This document shows, piece after piece, positions 1 to 4,491 of a stretch of DNA of 6,647 bases (the first letter of the stretch is position 1; each line of letters starts with the position of its first letter). The notes beneath the pieces were generated by a model that worked only from the letters and a program-made list of their open reading frames with translations, was not told the DNA's origin and ran no database searches. The translations under genes and the position numbers were made by a program. Origin of the DNA: Pseudomonadota bacterium (lineage in GTDB: Bacteria; Desulfobacterota; Desulfobaccia; Desulfobaccales; 0-14-0-80-60-11); contig JAHIKF010000048.1 of the NCBI GenBank assembly GCA_018897875.1, forward strand, positions 1 to 6,647. Reading direction: 5' to 3'.

Positions 1-324
1 CGCACCAGCCTGGATGAGTTGCCCCAGTTTTTCAATGTGCTCAGCGGTTCCATGTCCATAGTGGGGCCCAGGCCCCATGCGGTGGCGCACAATGAGTACT
101 ATCGCCGTCTCATTCCGGGATATATGCTCCGGCACAAGGTCAGGCCCGGCCTCACCGGGTGGGCCCAGATCAATGGCTGGCGCGGGGAGACCGAAACCCT
201 GGAAAAGATGGAAAAACGGGTGGAATTTGATCTGGAATATCTGCGCCGTTGGTCATTGTGGTTCGATTTGAAGATCATCTTCCTGACGATTTTCCGAGGT
301 TTTAAAGACAGCCATGCCTATTGA
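1..324 (+). CDS. Sugar-1-phosphate transferase (undecaprenyl-phosphate priming type), C-terminal part
   Basis: This is the last 107 codons of a bacterial sugar transferase, open at the left edge of the window. Enzymes of this family (WcaJ/WbaP/PglC type) are membrane-bound and move a sugar phosphate from a nucleotide sugar to undecaprenyl phosphate, the first step of capsule, exopolysaccharide or O-antigen repeat synthesis. The family signature is clear: TSLDELPQFFNVLSG, then MSIVGPRPHA, then RPGLTGWAQINGWRGET, and the C-terminal block EKRVEFDLEYLRRWSLWFDLKI. The protein ends with a hydrophobic IIFLTIFRG and a TGA at 322-324. The N-terminal membrane segment(s) and any CoA-binding-like domain lie outside the window, so a short monotopic enzyme cannot be told from a long polytopic one. 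It lies 57 bases upstream of gmd on the same strand, which fits a polysaccharide operon. The family call is secure; the sugar specificity is not visible. Confidence 0.93.
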   Translation, partial: RTSLDELPQFFNVLSGSMSIVGPRPHAVAHNEYYRRLIPGYMLRHKVRPGLTGWAQINGWRGETETLEKMEKRVEFDLEYLRRWSLWFDLKIIFLTIFRGFKDSHAY

Positions 325-381
325 GGTTGAATGCGCCTGGCGGCAGGCTGAAAAGCAGAGAGGGATTAAAGGGAGTTTGCT

Positions 382-1449
382 ATGAGTCGGGGTAATAAGG
401 CGCTGGTTACCGGGATTACCGGACAAGACGGCAGCTATCTGGCCGAGTTCCTCCTGGCCAAGGGTTATGAAGTGCATGGTTTGGTGCGCCGGTCCAGCAC
501 CTTCAATACCAGGCGCATTGACCATCTGTATGTGGACCCGCATGAAGCCGGGGCCCGTCTTTTTCTCCATTATGGAGATCTGAGCGACTCCGGGCAGCTC
601 AGCCATCTGGTCTACAATATCCAACCGGACGAAATCTACCACCTGGCTGCCCAGAGCCATGTGCGGGTCAGCTTCGACATACCCGAATATACCGGGGATG
701 TGACCGGCCTGGGGGTTACCCGGCTCCTGGAGGCCATCCGCCGCAGCGGCATCAAGACCCGGTTTTACCAGGCCTCGTCCAGCGAACTGTTTGGCGACTC
801 CCCGCCGCCCCAGAATGAAGCAACCCCCATGTGCCCCCGGAGCCCCTATGCCGCGGCCAAACTCTATGCCTACTGGATGACGCGCAACTACCGGGAAGGC
901 TACGGCCTCTTCGCGGTCAACGGCATCCTGTTCAACCACGAATCTCCCCGCCGGGGGGAGACCTTTGTCACCCGAAAGATCACCAGGGCGGTGGCGAGGA
1001 TCAAATTCGGCTTGCAGAAAAAACTTTACTTAGGCAACCTGGAGGCCCGGCGCGATTGGGGCTATGCCCCGGATTACGTGGAAGCCATGTGGATCATGTT
1101 GCAGCAGGATACCCCGGAAGACCTGGTGATCGCCACCGGGGAGGCCCATTCAGTCCGGGAGTTCCTGGAAGAAGCCTTTTCCCATGCCGACCTGGACTGG
1201 CGGGAATACGTCGAGATCGACCCGAAGTACTTCCGGCCCACGGAAGTGGACTATTTATTGGGAGATGCCGGCAAGGCCAGGCGTATCCTGGGCTGGGAAC
1301 CTCGGGTCAGCTTCCGGGAATTGGTGCGCCTGATGGTGGATGCCGATATTCAGGATCTCATCGATCTGCGCCAGTGCCAGGACGTAATCCAGCGTCTGCG
1401 GCAGGAAAACGGCCTCGGCCCCCAAGGCTCGACTGGCTTGCCGCGTTAG
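382..1449 (+). CDS. gmd: GDP-mannose 4,6-dehydratase
   Basis: This complete 355-residue cytoplasmic short-chain dehydrogenase converts GDP-D-mannose to GDP-4-keto-6-deoxy-D-mannose, the precursor of GDP-L-fucose, GDP-rhamnose and related sugars. The N-terminal Rossmann loop is G11-x-x-G14-x-x-G17 in VTGITGQDGSYL, followed by VRRSSTFNTRRIDHLY. The active-site strand reads ASSSELFG with Ser133 in the place usually held by Thr and Glu135 after it, and the catalytic pair is Tyr156/Lys160 in SPYAAAKLYAYW. GILFNHESPRRGETFVTRKIT and the LGNLEARRDWGYAPDYVEAMW stretch are family hallmarks. The length matches the usual 340-370 residues. The ATG at 382 puts the Rossmann strand at the expected distance and has a GGGAG-type ribosome site a few bases upstream. 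The next gene is the pathway partner fcl, 81 bases downstream. The last 15 residues are Gly/Pro-rich and probably disordered. Confidence 0.97.
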   Translation: MSRGNKALVTGITGQDGSYLAEFLLAKGYEVHGLVRRSSTFNTRRIDHLYVDPHEAGARLFLHYGDLSDSGQLSHLVYNIQPDEIYHLAAQSHVRVSFDIPEYTGDVTGLGVTRLLEAIRRSGIKTRFYQASSSELFGDSPPPQNEATPMCPRSPYAAAKLYAYWMTRNYREGYGLFAVNGILFNHESPRRGETFVTRKITRAVARIKFGLQKKLYLGNLEARRDWGYAPDYVEAMWIMLQQDTPEDLVIATGEAHSVREFLEEAFSHADLDWREYVEIDPKYFRPTEVDYLLGDAGKARRILGWEPRVSFRELVRLMVDADIQDLIDLRQCQDVIQRLRQENGLGPQGSTGLPR

Positions 1450-1510
1450 CGGGGTAAGAACCCTGAAAAGTGATCTCGGGATAAGCCGGCAATCTCGCAC
1501 CGCCGACTAA

Positions 1511-1516
1511 AAGGAG
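1511..1516 (+). promoter_or_regulatory. Ribosome binding site of the fcl remnant
   Basis: AAGGAG lies 14 bases before the ATG at 1531, a somewhat long spacing. It supports 1531 as the original start, because the residues that follow (KIYVAGHQGLVG) are the expected N-terminus of GDP-L-fucose synthase even though the frame is lost a few codons later. Confidence 0.6.
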
Positions 1517-1530
1517 CAACCGGAATCATC

Positions 1531-2356
1531 ATGGAACCTGACGCAAAAATCTATGTGGCCGGGCATCAGGGTTTGGTGGGGGGGGGCCATTTGGCGGCGC
1601 CTGCAGGCCGCCGGGTTCAAGAACCTGGTGGTCCGCAGCTTGGAGGAATTAGACCTGCGGGGTCAGGCCGCGGTGACCGACTTTTTTGGCCGGGAGCGCC
1701 CGGAGTATGTCTTCCTGGCGGCCGCCCGGGTGGGGGGGATCAGGGCCAATGCCACGTTTCCGGCGGACTTTATTTACGACAACCTGATGATTCAGACCAA
1801 CATCATTCACCAGGCCTACCGCCACGACGTCAAAAAGCTCTTGTTTCTGGGGAGTTCCTGCATCTACCCCAGGCTCTGCCCCCAGCCCATGAAAGAAGAC
1901 TATTTTCTGGACGGCAAGCTGGAACCCACCAATGAGCCCTACGCGGTGGCGAAGATCGCCGGCATCAAGATGTGCCAGTCCTATAACCGGCAGTACGGCA
2001 CCTGTTTCATCTCGGCGATGCCCACCAATCTCTATGGCCCGGGAGATAATTTTGACCTGCTAAACTCCCACGTCATCCCCGCCATGATCCGGAAGTTTCA
2101 TCAGGCCAAGGTTGCGGGCGACCCCGAGGTGGTGGTCTGGGGCACCGGCACTCCCCGGCGGGAATTTCTCTATGTCGACGATCTGGCTGACGCCTGCCTC
2201 TTCTTGATGGAAAATTATCAGGACGGGGAGATCATCAACGTGGGGGTGGGCCAGGACGTGCAGATCATGGAGTTGGCTCACCACGTGGCAGCCGTGACGG
2301 GCTTTAGCGGCCAGATAGTGCTGAATCCCAGTTATCCCGACGGCACCCCCAGGTAG
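1531..2356 (+). pseudogene. fcl: GDP-L-fucose synthase, frameshifted and C-terminally truncated
   Basis: This encodes the 3,5-epimerase/4-reductase that turns GDP-4-keto-6-deoxymannose into GDP-L-fucose. Translation from ATG 1531 gives MEPDAKIYVAGHQGLVGG, then leaves frame in a run of nine G (1578-1586). Dropping one G restores AIWRRLQAAGF and an otherwise normal protein to 2353. In the restored numbering the NADP loop is G11-x-x-G14-x-x-G17, and the catalytic set is present: Ser109 and Cys110 in LGSSCIYP, Tyr137 and Lys141 in NEPYAVAK, His180 in NSHVIPAM. TGTPRREFLYVDDLADA and EIINVG are also present. The restored protein stops at TAG 2354-2356, just after PDGTPR, at 274 residues against the usual 305-320, so the C-terminal substrate-domain helices are missing. 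The mid-gene sequence is well kept, so the damage looks recent, or the G tract could be a slippage switch or a sequencing error. The truncation is independent and probably inactivating. Confidence 0.93.
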
Positions 2357-2375
2357 AAAGTGTTGGTTGGGGGAT

Positions 2376-2531
2376 TTGGGACTGCAAAAACTTTAGAAAG
2401 GCTGGAATCTGCCCGGCGTCGGCCGTGGTTGCATCAATCTTGCGCTCGTCCAGTCGGCTCTCGTTCCAACCGTAGGCGCTGCCCTGCGGGTCGAGGTCGA
2501 TTAAAGCTGTGGGGAAATTTTGACGGGTGGC
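2376..2531 (-). pseudogene. ParA-family partition ATPase, internal fragment
   Basis: A stretch of about 52 codons reads TALIDLDPQGSAYGWNESR and then DERKIDATTADAGQIPAFLKFLQSQ. The LIDLDPQGSA block followed by a Trp and an Arg is the second conserved motif (the Asp after the first beta-hairpin) of ParA/Soj-type ATPases that segregate plasmids and chromosomes, and the TADAGQIPAFLK stretch matches the usual region after it. The deviant Walker A loop (KGGxGKT) that should lie about 30 residues earlier is absent, as are the Walker B strand and the whole C-terminal half. The fragment is fused in frame to the start of an antitoxin gene (2538-2660) and ends where fcl sequence begins. It is debris, probably from a plasmid or integrative element. 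The fragment call rests on one motif region, so I am fairly but not fully sure. Confidence 0.62.
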
Positions 2532-2537
2532 GCATCG

Positions 2538-2660
2538 TGTGATGGGTTGCGCATCCGAATCGCTCAAAGCGGCAGCATGGCGTTGAGCTTCGGTCATCGC
2601 GTCGAAGTGCTTCCAATCGTGGTCAATAGGAGTTTTCTTCGCGGTATCTGCGTTTTTCAT
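2538..2660 (-). pseudogene. Second BrnA-like antitoxin, N-terminal fragment
   Basis: From ATG at 2660 the frame reads MKNADTAKKTPIDHDWKHFD, then AMTEAQRHAAALSDSDAQPIT, and passes straight into ParA-like sequence. It aligns with the start of the intact BrnA at 3051 (MKDAATGKKSKAK, then NWDSLRNMSDAAVHAAVEAD and PDAHPT): both have MK(D/N)A-x-T-x-KK, an acidic/Trp pair, M(S/T)-x-A-x-x-HAA and a D-x-DA-x-P turn. This part of BrnA binds the toxin; the C-terminal DNA-binding half is gone. Upstream of the ATG a GGAG lies about 16 bases away. The open frame extends in frame to 2723, but that extension shows no similarity and I take it as non-coding. The piece is a remnant of a second, diverged toxin-antitoxin module in tandem with the intact one. 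Confidence 0.6.
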
Positions 2661-2690
2661 ATGTTGGTTTTTCCCGCTCCTGCCGTCATC
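2623..2690 (-). pseudogene. Second BrnT-like toxin, C-terminal remnant
   Basis: In the frame that overlaps the second antitoxin start, the - strand reads EKPTYEKRRYREENSY then TGA (2625-2623). The intact BrnT ends RAEPHERRSYWQKIEG then TAA. The two tails line up without gaps: the stop is 13 codons from the codon overlapping the antitoxin ATG in both cases, so toxin and antitoxin overlap by the same 38 nucleotides in the same register. Upstream of about 2690 the frame hits a TGA and similarity ends, so only about 15-20 codons remain. It is short, and the call depends on this matched architecture rather than on the residues alone. Confidence 0.5.
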
Positions 2691-2736
2691 GGCGGATTGC
2701 CGGGATCGCTCGCGGTCATTCATGCGCAGCCTATTC

Positions 2737-3051
2737 CTAAGCGGGGGTGCGTTGGTCTTTTGTGTGGGCGTGGGCTTTCATGAAGGTGCGCAGGATAGCG
2801 TTGATCCTTGTCTGGTAACCAGGCTGCTGCCGTAACCATGCGAGCAAATCAGCGTCAAGCCGGATCGTTACGACTTCCTTGTGCTGTGGCATTACTACTT
2901 TGGCGTCCCTCCAGAACTCCTCATCCGTAGGATGTGCGTCTGGATCAGCTTCAACAGCGGCATGCACGGCGGCATCGCTCATGTTGCGCAGGCTGTCCCA
3001 GTTCGTGCCCTGCTTAGCCTTCGATTTTTTGCCAGTAGCTGCGTCTTTCAT
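2737..3051 (-). CDS. brnA: BrnA-type antitoxin
   Basis: This 104-residue protein matches the BrnA/DUF4415 antitoxin family, which neutralises the BrnT ribonuclease and represses its own operon. The N-terminal half (about residues 18-50; NWDSLRNMSDAAVHAAVEAD) is the toxin-contacting region. The C-terminal half has VVTIRLDADLLAWLRQQPGY then QTRINAILRTFMKAH, the typical ribbon-helix-helix-like DNA-binding end. I chose ATG 3051 because GGAGGG (3061-3066) sits 9 bases before it. A start at 3093 is possible, but it would add 14 residues encoded inside the toxin gene without a comparable ribosome site. The gene overlaps the last 38 bases of brnT, so the pair is translationally coupled in the usual toxin-first order. 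The protein looks intact. Confidence 0.87.
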   Translation of the reverse strand: MKDAATGKKSKAKQGTNWDSLRNMSDAAVHAAVEADPDAHPTDEEFWRDAKVVMPQHKEVVTIRLDADLLAWLRQQPGYQTRINAILRTFMKAHAHTKDQRTPA

Positions 3052-3292
3052 GAGGTTCAGCCCTCCATGCGGAGATAATACGTATTTCATCATCGTTTCT
3101 GTAGGTATAGATCACCGTGATTTCCACGCCGTTCACAAGGCCAATGGCATAAAATCGGGTTTCCCCATAATCGAAACGGTCGTCAATCCTCTCAACCGTT
3201 GGCCCCTCAAAAATCCGTTTTGCATCCTCGAAAGCAATACCGTGCTCTCGGATATTATAGCGGTTCTTCTTTTGATCCCAAGTATATCGCAT
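3014..3292 (-). CDS. brnT: BrnT-type ribonuclease toxin (DUF497)
   Basis: This 92-residue protein is a member of the BrnT/DUF497 family, RelE-fold ribonucleases that block translation under stress when released from BrnA. It opens with MRYTWDQKKNRYNIREHGIA, the usual W(D/E)xxKxxxNxxxHGIxFEdA start, followed by FEDAKRIFEGP, then DYGETRFYAIGLVNG and ITVIYTYRNDDEIRIISAWRAEPHERRSY. The RIIS-A-x-R-A then ER-x-Y tail is the family's conserved C-terminus carrying catalytic-site basic residues. Length is normal (about 90), and no stop or frameshift is seen. ATG 3292 is the only good start. No Shine-Dalgarno motif precedes it and a possible promoter almost abuts it, so leaderless or weak initiation is plausible. 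It is the first gene of the brnTA pair, which appears intact. Confidence 0.9.
   Translation of the reverse strand: MRYTWDQKKNRYNIREHGIAFEDAKRIFEGPTVERIDDRFDYGETRFYAIGLVNGVEITVIYTYRNDDEIRIISAWRAEPHERRSYWQKIEG
3061..3066 (-). promoter_or_regulatory. Ribosome binding site of brnA
   Basis: GGAGGG on the - strand lies 9 bases before the ATG at 3051 and inside the brnT coding sequence. It decides the start of brnA in favour of 3051 and would give the antitoxin stronger translation than the toxin, whose start has no evident Shine-Dalgarno site. Confidence 0.7.
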
Positions 3293-3298
3293 TAAACG

Positions 3299-3327
3299 TA
3301 TTTACACAATGTGAATATCTTTAACAA
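3299..3327 (-). promoter_or_regulatory. Possible brnTA promoter with palindromic operator
   Basis: On the - strand TTGTTA (3327-3322) and TAAATA (3304-3299) are spaced by 17 bases, giving a weak sigma70-like promoter that would start transcription almost at the brnT ATG. Between them, against the -10 box, lies the perfect inverted repeat CACATTGTG (3313-3305). BrnA is known to repress its own operon, so this is a natural operator candidate. The hexamers match the consensus poorly, so confidence is low. Confidence 0.35.
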
Positions 3328-3369
3328 GGCTTTCCTTTTTTCTGCTGCCCTTTTTCGCCTTTTCCTCTC

Positions 3370-3531
3370 CTACCGCCACAACCTTTCAAAACGCGCCGGG
3401 TTGGCGGCCGTGTACATGACGGTGTGCTGAATGGTCCGGTGGCCAAAATAGTCTTGAATGAGCCGGGTGTCTGCCCCCTGATCGGCAAGGGCGAAGCCGC
3501 ACGCGTGCCGGAGCAATAACGGGGTCGATCT
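3370..3531 (-). pseudogene. Tyrosine recombinase (FimB/XerC-like integrase), C-terminal fragment
   Basis: The open frame ends at TAG 3372-3370 and reads TPLLLRHACGFALADQGADT, then RLIQDYFGHRTIQHTVMYT and AANPARFERLWR. This is the C-terminal catalytic end of a FimB/FimE- or XerC-like site-specific recombinase. The Arg of HxxR (in LLRH), the His in GHRT and the nucleophilic Tyr of VMYT are present. The first His of HxxR is Leu (PLLLR where PHMLR is usual), and a TGA stands nine codons upstream of that Arg. Everything N-terminal, including the first catalytic Arg and the DNA-binding core domain, is missing, so it cannot be active. There is no usable start codon. It lies directly upstream of brnT on the same strand and marks a former integrative element or plasmid. 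Confidence 0.82.
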
Positions 3532-3571
3532 TCATATGGCCAATTTATGACAAAAAGGTGGGAAGAGTCAA

Positions 3572-3718
3572 TCAGAATAAAGCAGGCAAAAGATTAACTA
3601 CCGGGCTTCCAGGAGGTAAGACAAAGGATGTTCGCTCTCCCTGGTCATTAATGAAGATTAGGCTTCCTGGTCCCCCATGGAGATCATTGTCACCTTGGGT
3701 GGGATAGCCCTCCAACAT
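3572..3718 (-). other. Unrecognised 48-codon reading frame, possibly a remnant
   Basis: From ATG 3718 the frame reads MLEGYPTQGDNDLHGGPGSL, then IFINDQGERTSFVLPPGSP and VVNLLPALF. The composition (hydrophobic strands, Gly/Pro turns, balanced charges) looks protein-like, unlike the upstream part of the same open frame, which is only the shadow of a methyltransferase fragment in another frame. No Shine-Dalgarno site precedes the ATG, and I recognise no family. It could be a small gene, the C-terminal tail of a lost gene, or chance. Confidence 0.3.
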
Positions 3719-3729
3719 ATGAATGCAGG

Positions 3730-3779
3730 GCGGATTCGGCCGGCCCCGATAAAGCTGGATGCAGGCAGGCTGAATCCGC
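3730..3779. repeat. 8-bp inverted repeat with 34-base spacer
   Basis: GCGGATTC at 3730-3737 is matched by its exact complement GAATCCGC at 3772-3779. The spacer contains the palindrome GGCCGGCC. It lies between the unrecognised frame and the methyltransferase fragment, at a likely junction of two pieces. It could be a REP-like element, part of a small RNA, or the end of a decayed mobile element. No T-tract follows on either strand. Confidence 0.45.
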
Positions 3780-3791
3780 GAGCCGCCGGCA

Positions 3792-4022
3792 TTAGGCTTG
3801 CAATCGTTTGGTCTTTTTCTCAAGCAAGGCAAGCTGGCCCCTTGCCGCGGCCTCGCTCCGGGGCTGGTCGAGTGTTTCAATCTTCTGGAGGGGCATGGCG
3901 CACCCGGCGATATCCACCTCCCGCCGGTTGCCGTATTTGTCATACTTCCCTTCCCAGACCAGCTCGGTCTTCCTGGCGGATAGAGGATGCGGATTCTCTG
4001 GCCCATAGATGGGGGGTGCGGC
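3792..4022 (-). pseudogene. DNA methyltransferase (adenine-specific, Mod-like), N-terminal-side fragment
   Basis: A 76-codon stretch bounded by stops and lacking a start reads ENPHPLSARKTELVWEGKYD, then KYGNRREVDIAGCAMPLQKIE and TLDQPRSEAAARGQLALLEK. From memory, TELVWEGKYDxYGNRREVDIAGCAMPxQKIET is the conserved opening region of large site-specific DNA methyltransferases of restriction and phage-defence loci, normally followed by a domain with (R)LIWGDNK and IDPPF. Here the frame stops at TAA (3794-3792) right after KKTKRLQA, before any catalytic motif, and a TGA lies just upstream of the first Ala. What remains is therefore an inactive relic. The family name is recalled, not searched. The catalytic DPPY-type motif cannot be checked because it is missing. 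Confidence 0.55.
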
Positions 4023-4041
4023 TCATACCCAAATCTCCAGC

Positions 4042-4218
4042 TTATTTCGTGCGGTAAACGTTCAGCCCCACCTTCTCCTGCCGGTCCGGGACGAAGACGT
4101 TGCCTTCGGTGGAGGCGATGATGATGCTTTTCTTAGATGACGAGGGGCCGAACTCTTTGCTCAGGTCCACCTGGATGATGAGCATGTTCCCTTCCACGGT
4201 CATCTCCACGTTTTTCAT
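4042..4218 (-). CDS. Small conserved-looking protein of unknown function (58 residues)
   Basis: ATG 4218 begins MKNVEMTVEGNMLIIQVDLS, followed by KEFGPSSSKKSIIIASTEGN and VFVPDRQEKVGLNVYRTK, stop TAA at 4044-4042. A GGAGG ribosome site (4228-4232) sits 9 bases upstream, the best in the window, which is why I reject an upstream GTG at 4236. The sequence alternates short beta-strands (VEMTVEG, MLIIQVDLS, SIIIAST, NVFVP, VGLNVY) with a Gly/Ser/Lys turn, so a small beta-sheet protein is likely. It has no signal peptide or membrane segment. I have an impression of similar 55-60 residue proteins in Desulfobacterota but know no function. It is intact although everything around it is decayed. The IS1380 element ends some 45-60 bases upstream and may have replaced its promoter. 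Confidence 0.7.
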   Translation of the reverse strand: MKNVEMTVEGNMLIIQVDLSKEFGPSSSKKSIIIASTEGNVFVPDRQEKVGLNVYRTK

Positions 4219-4227
4219 GGCCCAATT

Positions 4228-4232
4228 CCTCC
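4228..4232 (-). promoter_or_regulatory. Ribosome binding site of the 58-residue gene
   Basis: GGAGG followed by AA on the - strand lies 9 bases from the ATG at 4218. It fixes the start and argues that this small gene is translated. Confidence 0.7.
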
Positions 4233-4286
4233 ACAAAAATTTTCGGTCAGCAACCAGAATATCCTACATTTATACCTATAGTCCGA

Positions 4287-4299
4287 GATTATGCCGCAG
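4287..4299 (+). repeat. Terminal inverted repeat core, left end of IS
   Basis: GATTATGCCGCAG is the exact inverse complement of 5876-5888. It lies about 190 bases beyond the transposase stop codon. The outer continuation CCTATAGTCCGA differs from the right end by substitutions and small gaps. Confidence 0.8.
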
Positions 4300-4491
4300 T
4301 CTTGGCCACGGCGCTCGAAAAATGCTTTTGGGGACCTCTCTCGCCGAGTAAAATCTCCCAAACGATCCTCTTCTCGAAGCCAATTCTTCTCGCTGGTGGC
4401 AGAATAGCACAAATTGGGGCGGAGAGTCAATTTTCTCCAGATTTTGGGCATACCAACCCCTCGGCGACCAGATGCTATCAGGCTGGGAAGC

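Noticed and set aside
253..939. Long open frame on the - strand opposite gmd
   Set aside because: It lies antisense to a clearly conserved enzyme gene, and its translation shows no domain. It is the usual shadow of GC-rich codon use.
2354..2356. In-frame TAG in fcl as a recoded amber codon
   Set aside because: The sequence beyond the following few codons is unrelated to Fcl, so readthrough would not restore the enzyme.
2660..2683. AGAGKTNI on the - strand, resembling a ParA Walker A loop
   Set aside because: It is followed at once by a stop, lacks the usual KGG, and is in a different frame and too far from the LIDLDPQG motif. The overlapping toxin tail explains the conservation better.
3677..4057. 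126-codon + strand open frame
   Set aside because: It is Arg/Pro/Ala-rich with no motif and overlaps the methyltransferase-like - strand segment, whose sequence is far more protein-like.
4421..4438. GGAGA/TCTCC hairpin downstream of the transposase gene as terminator
   Set aside because: The stem is only 5 bp, and on the transposase strand no T-run follows.
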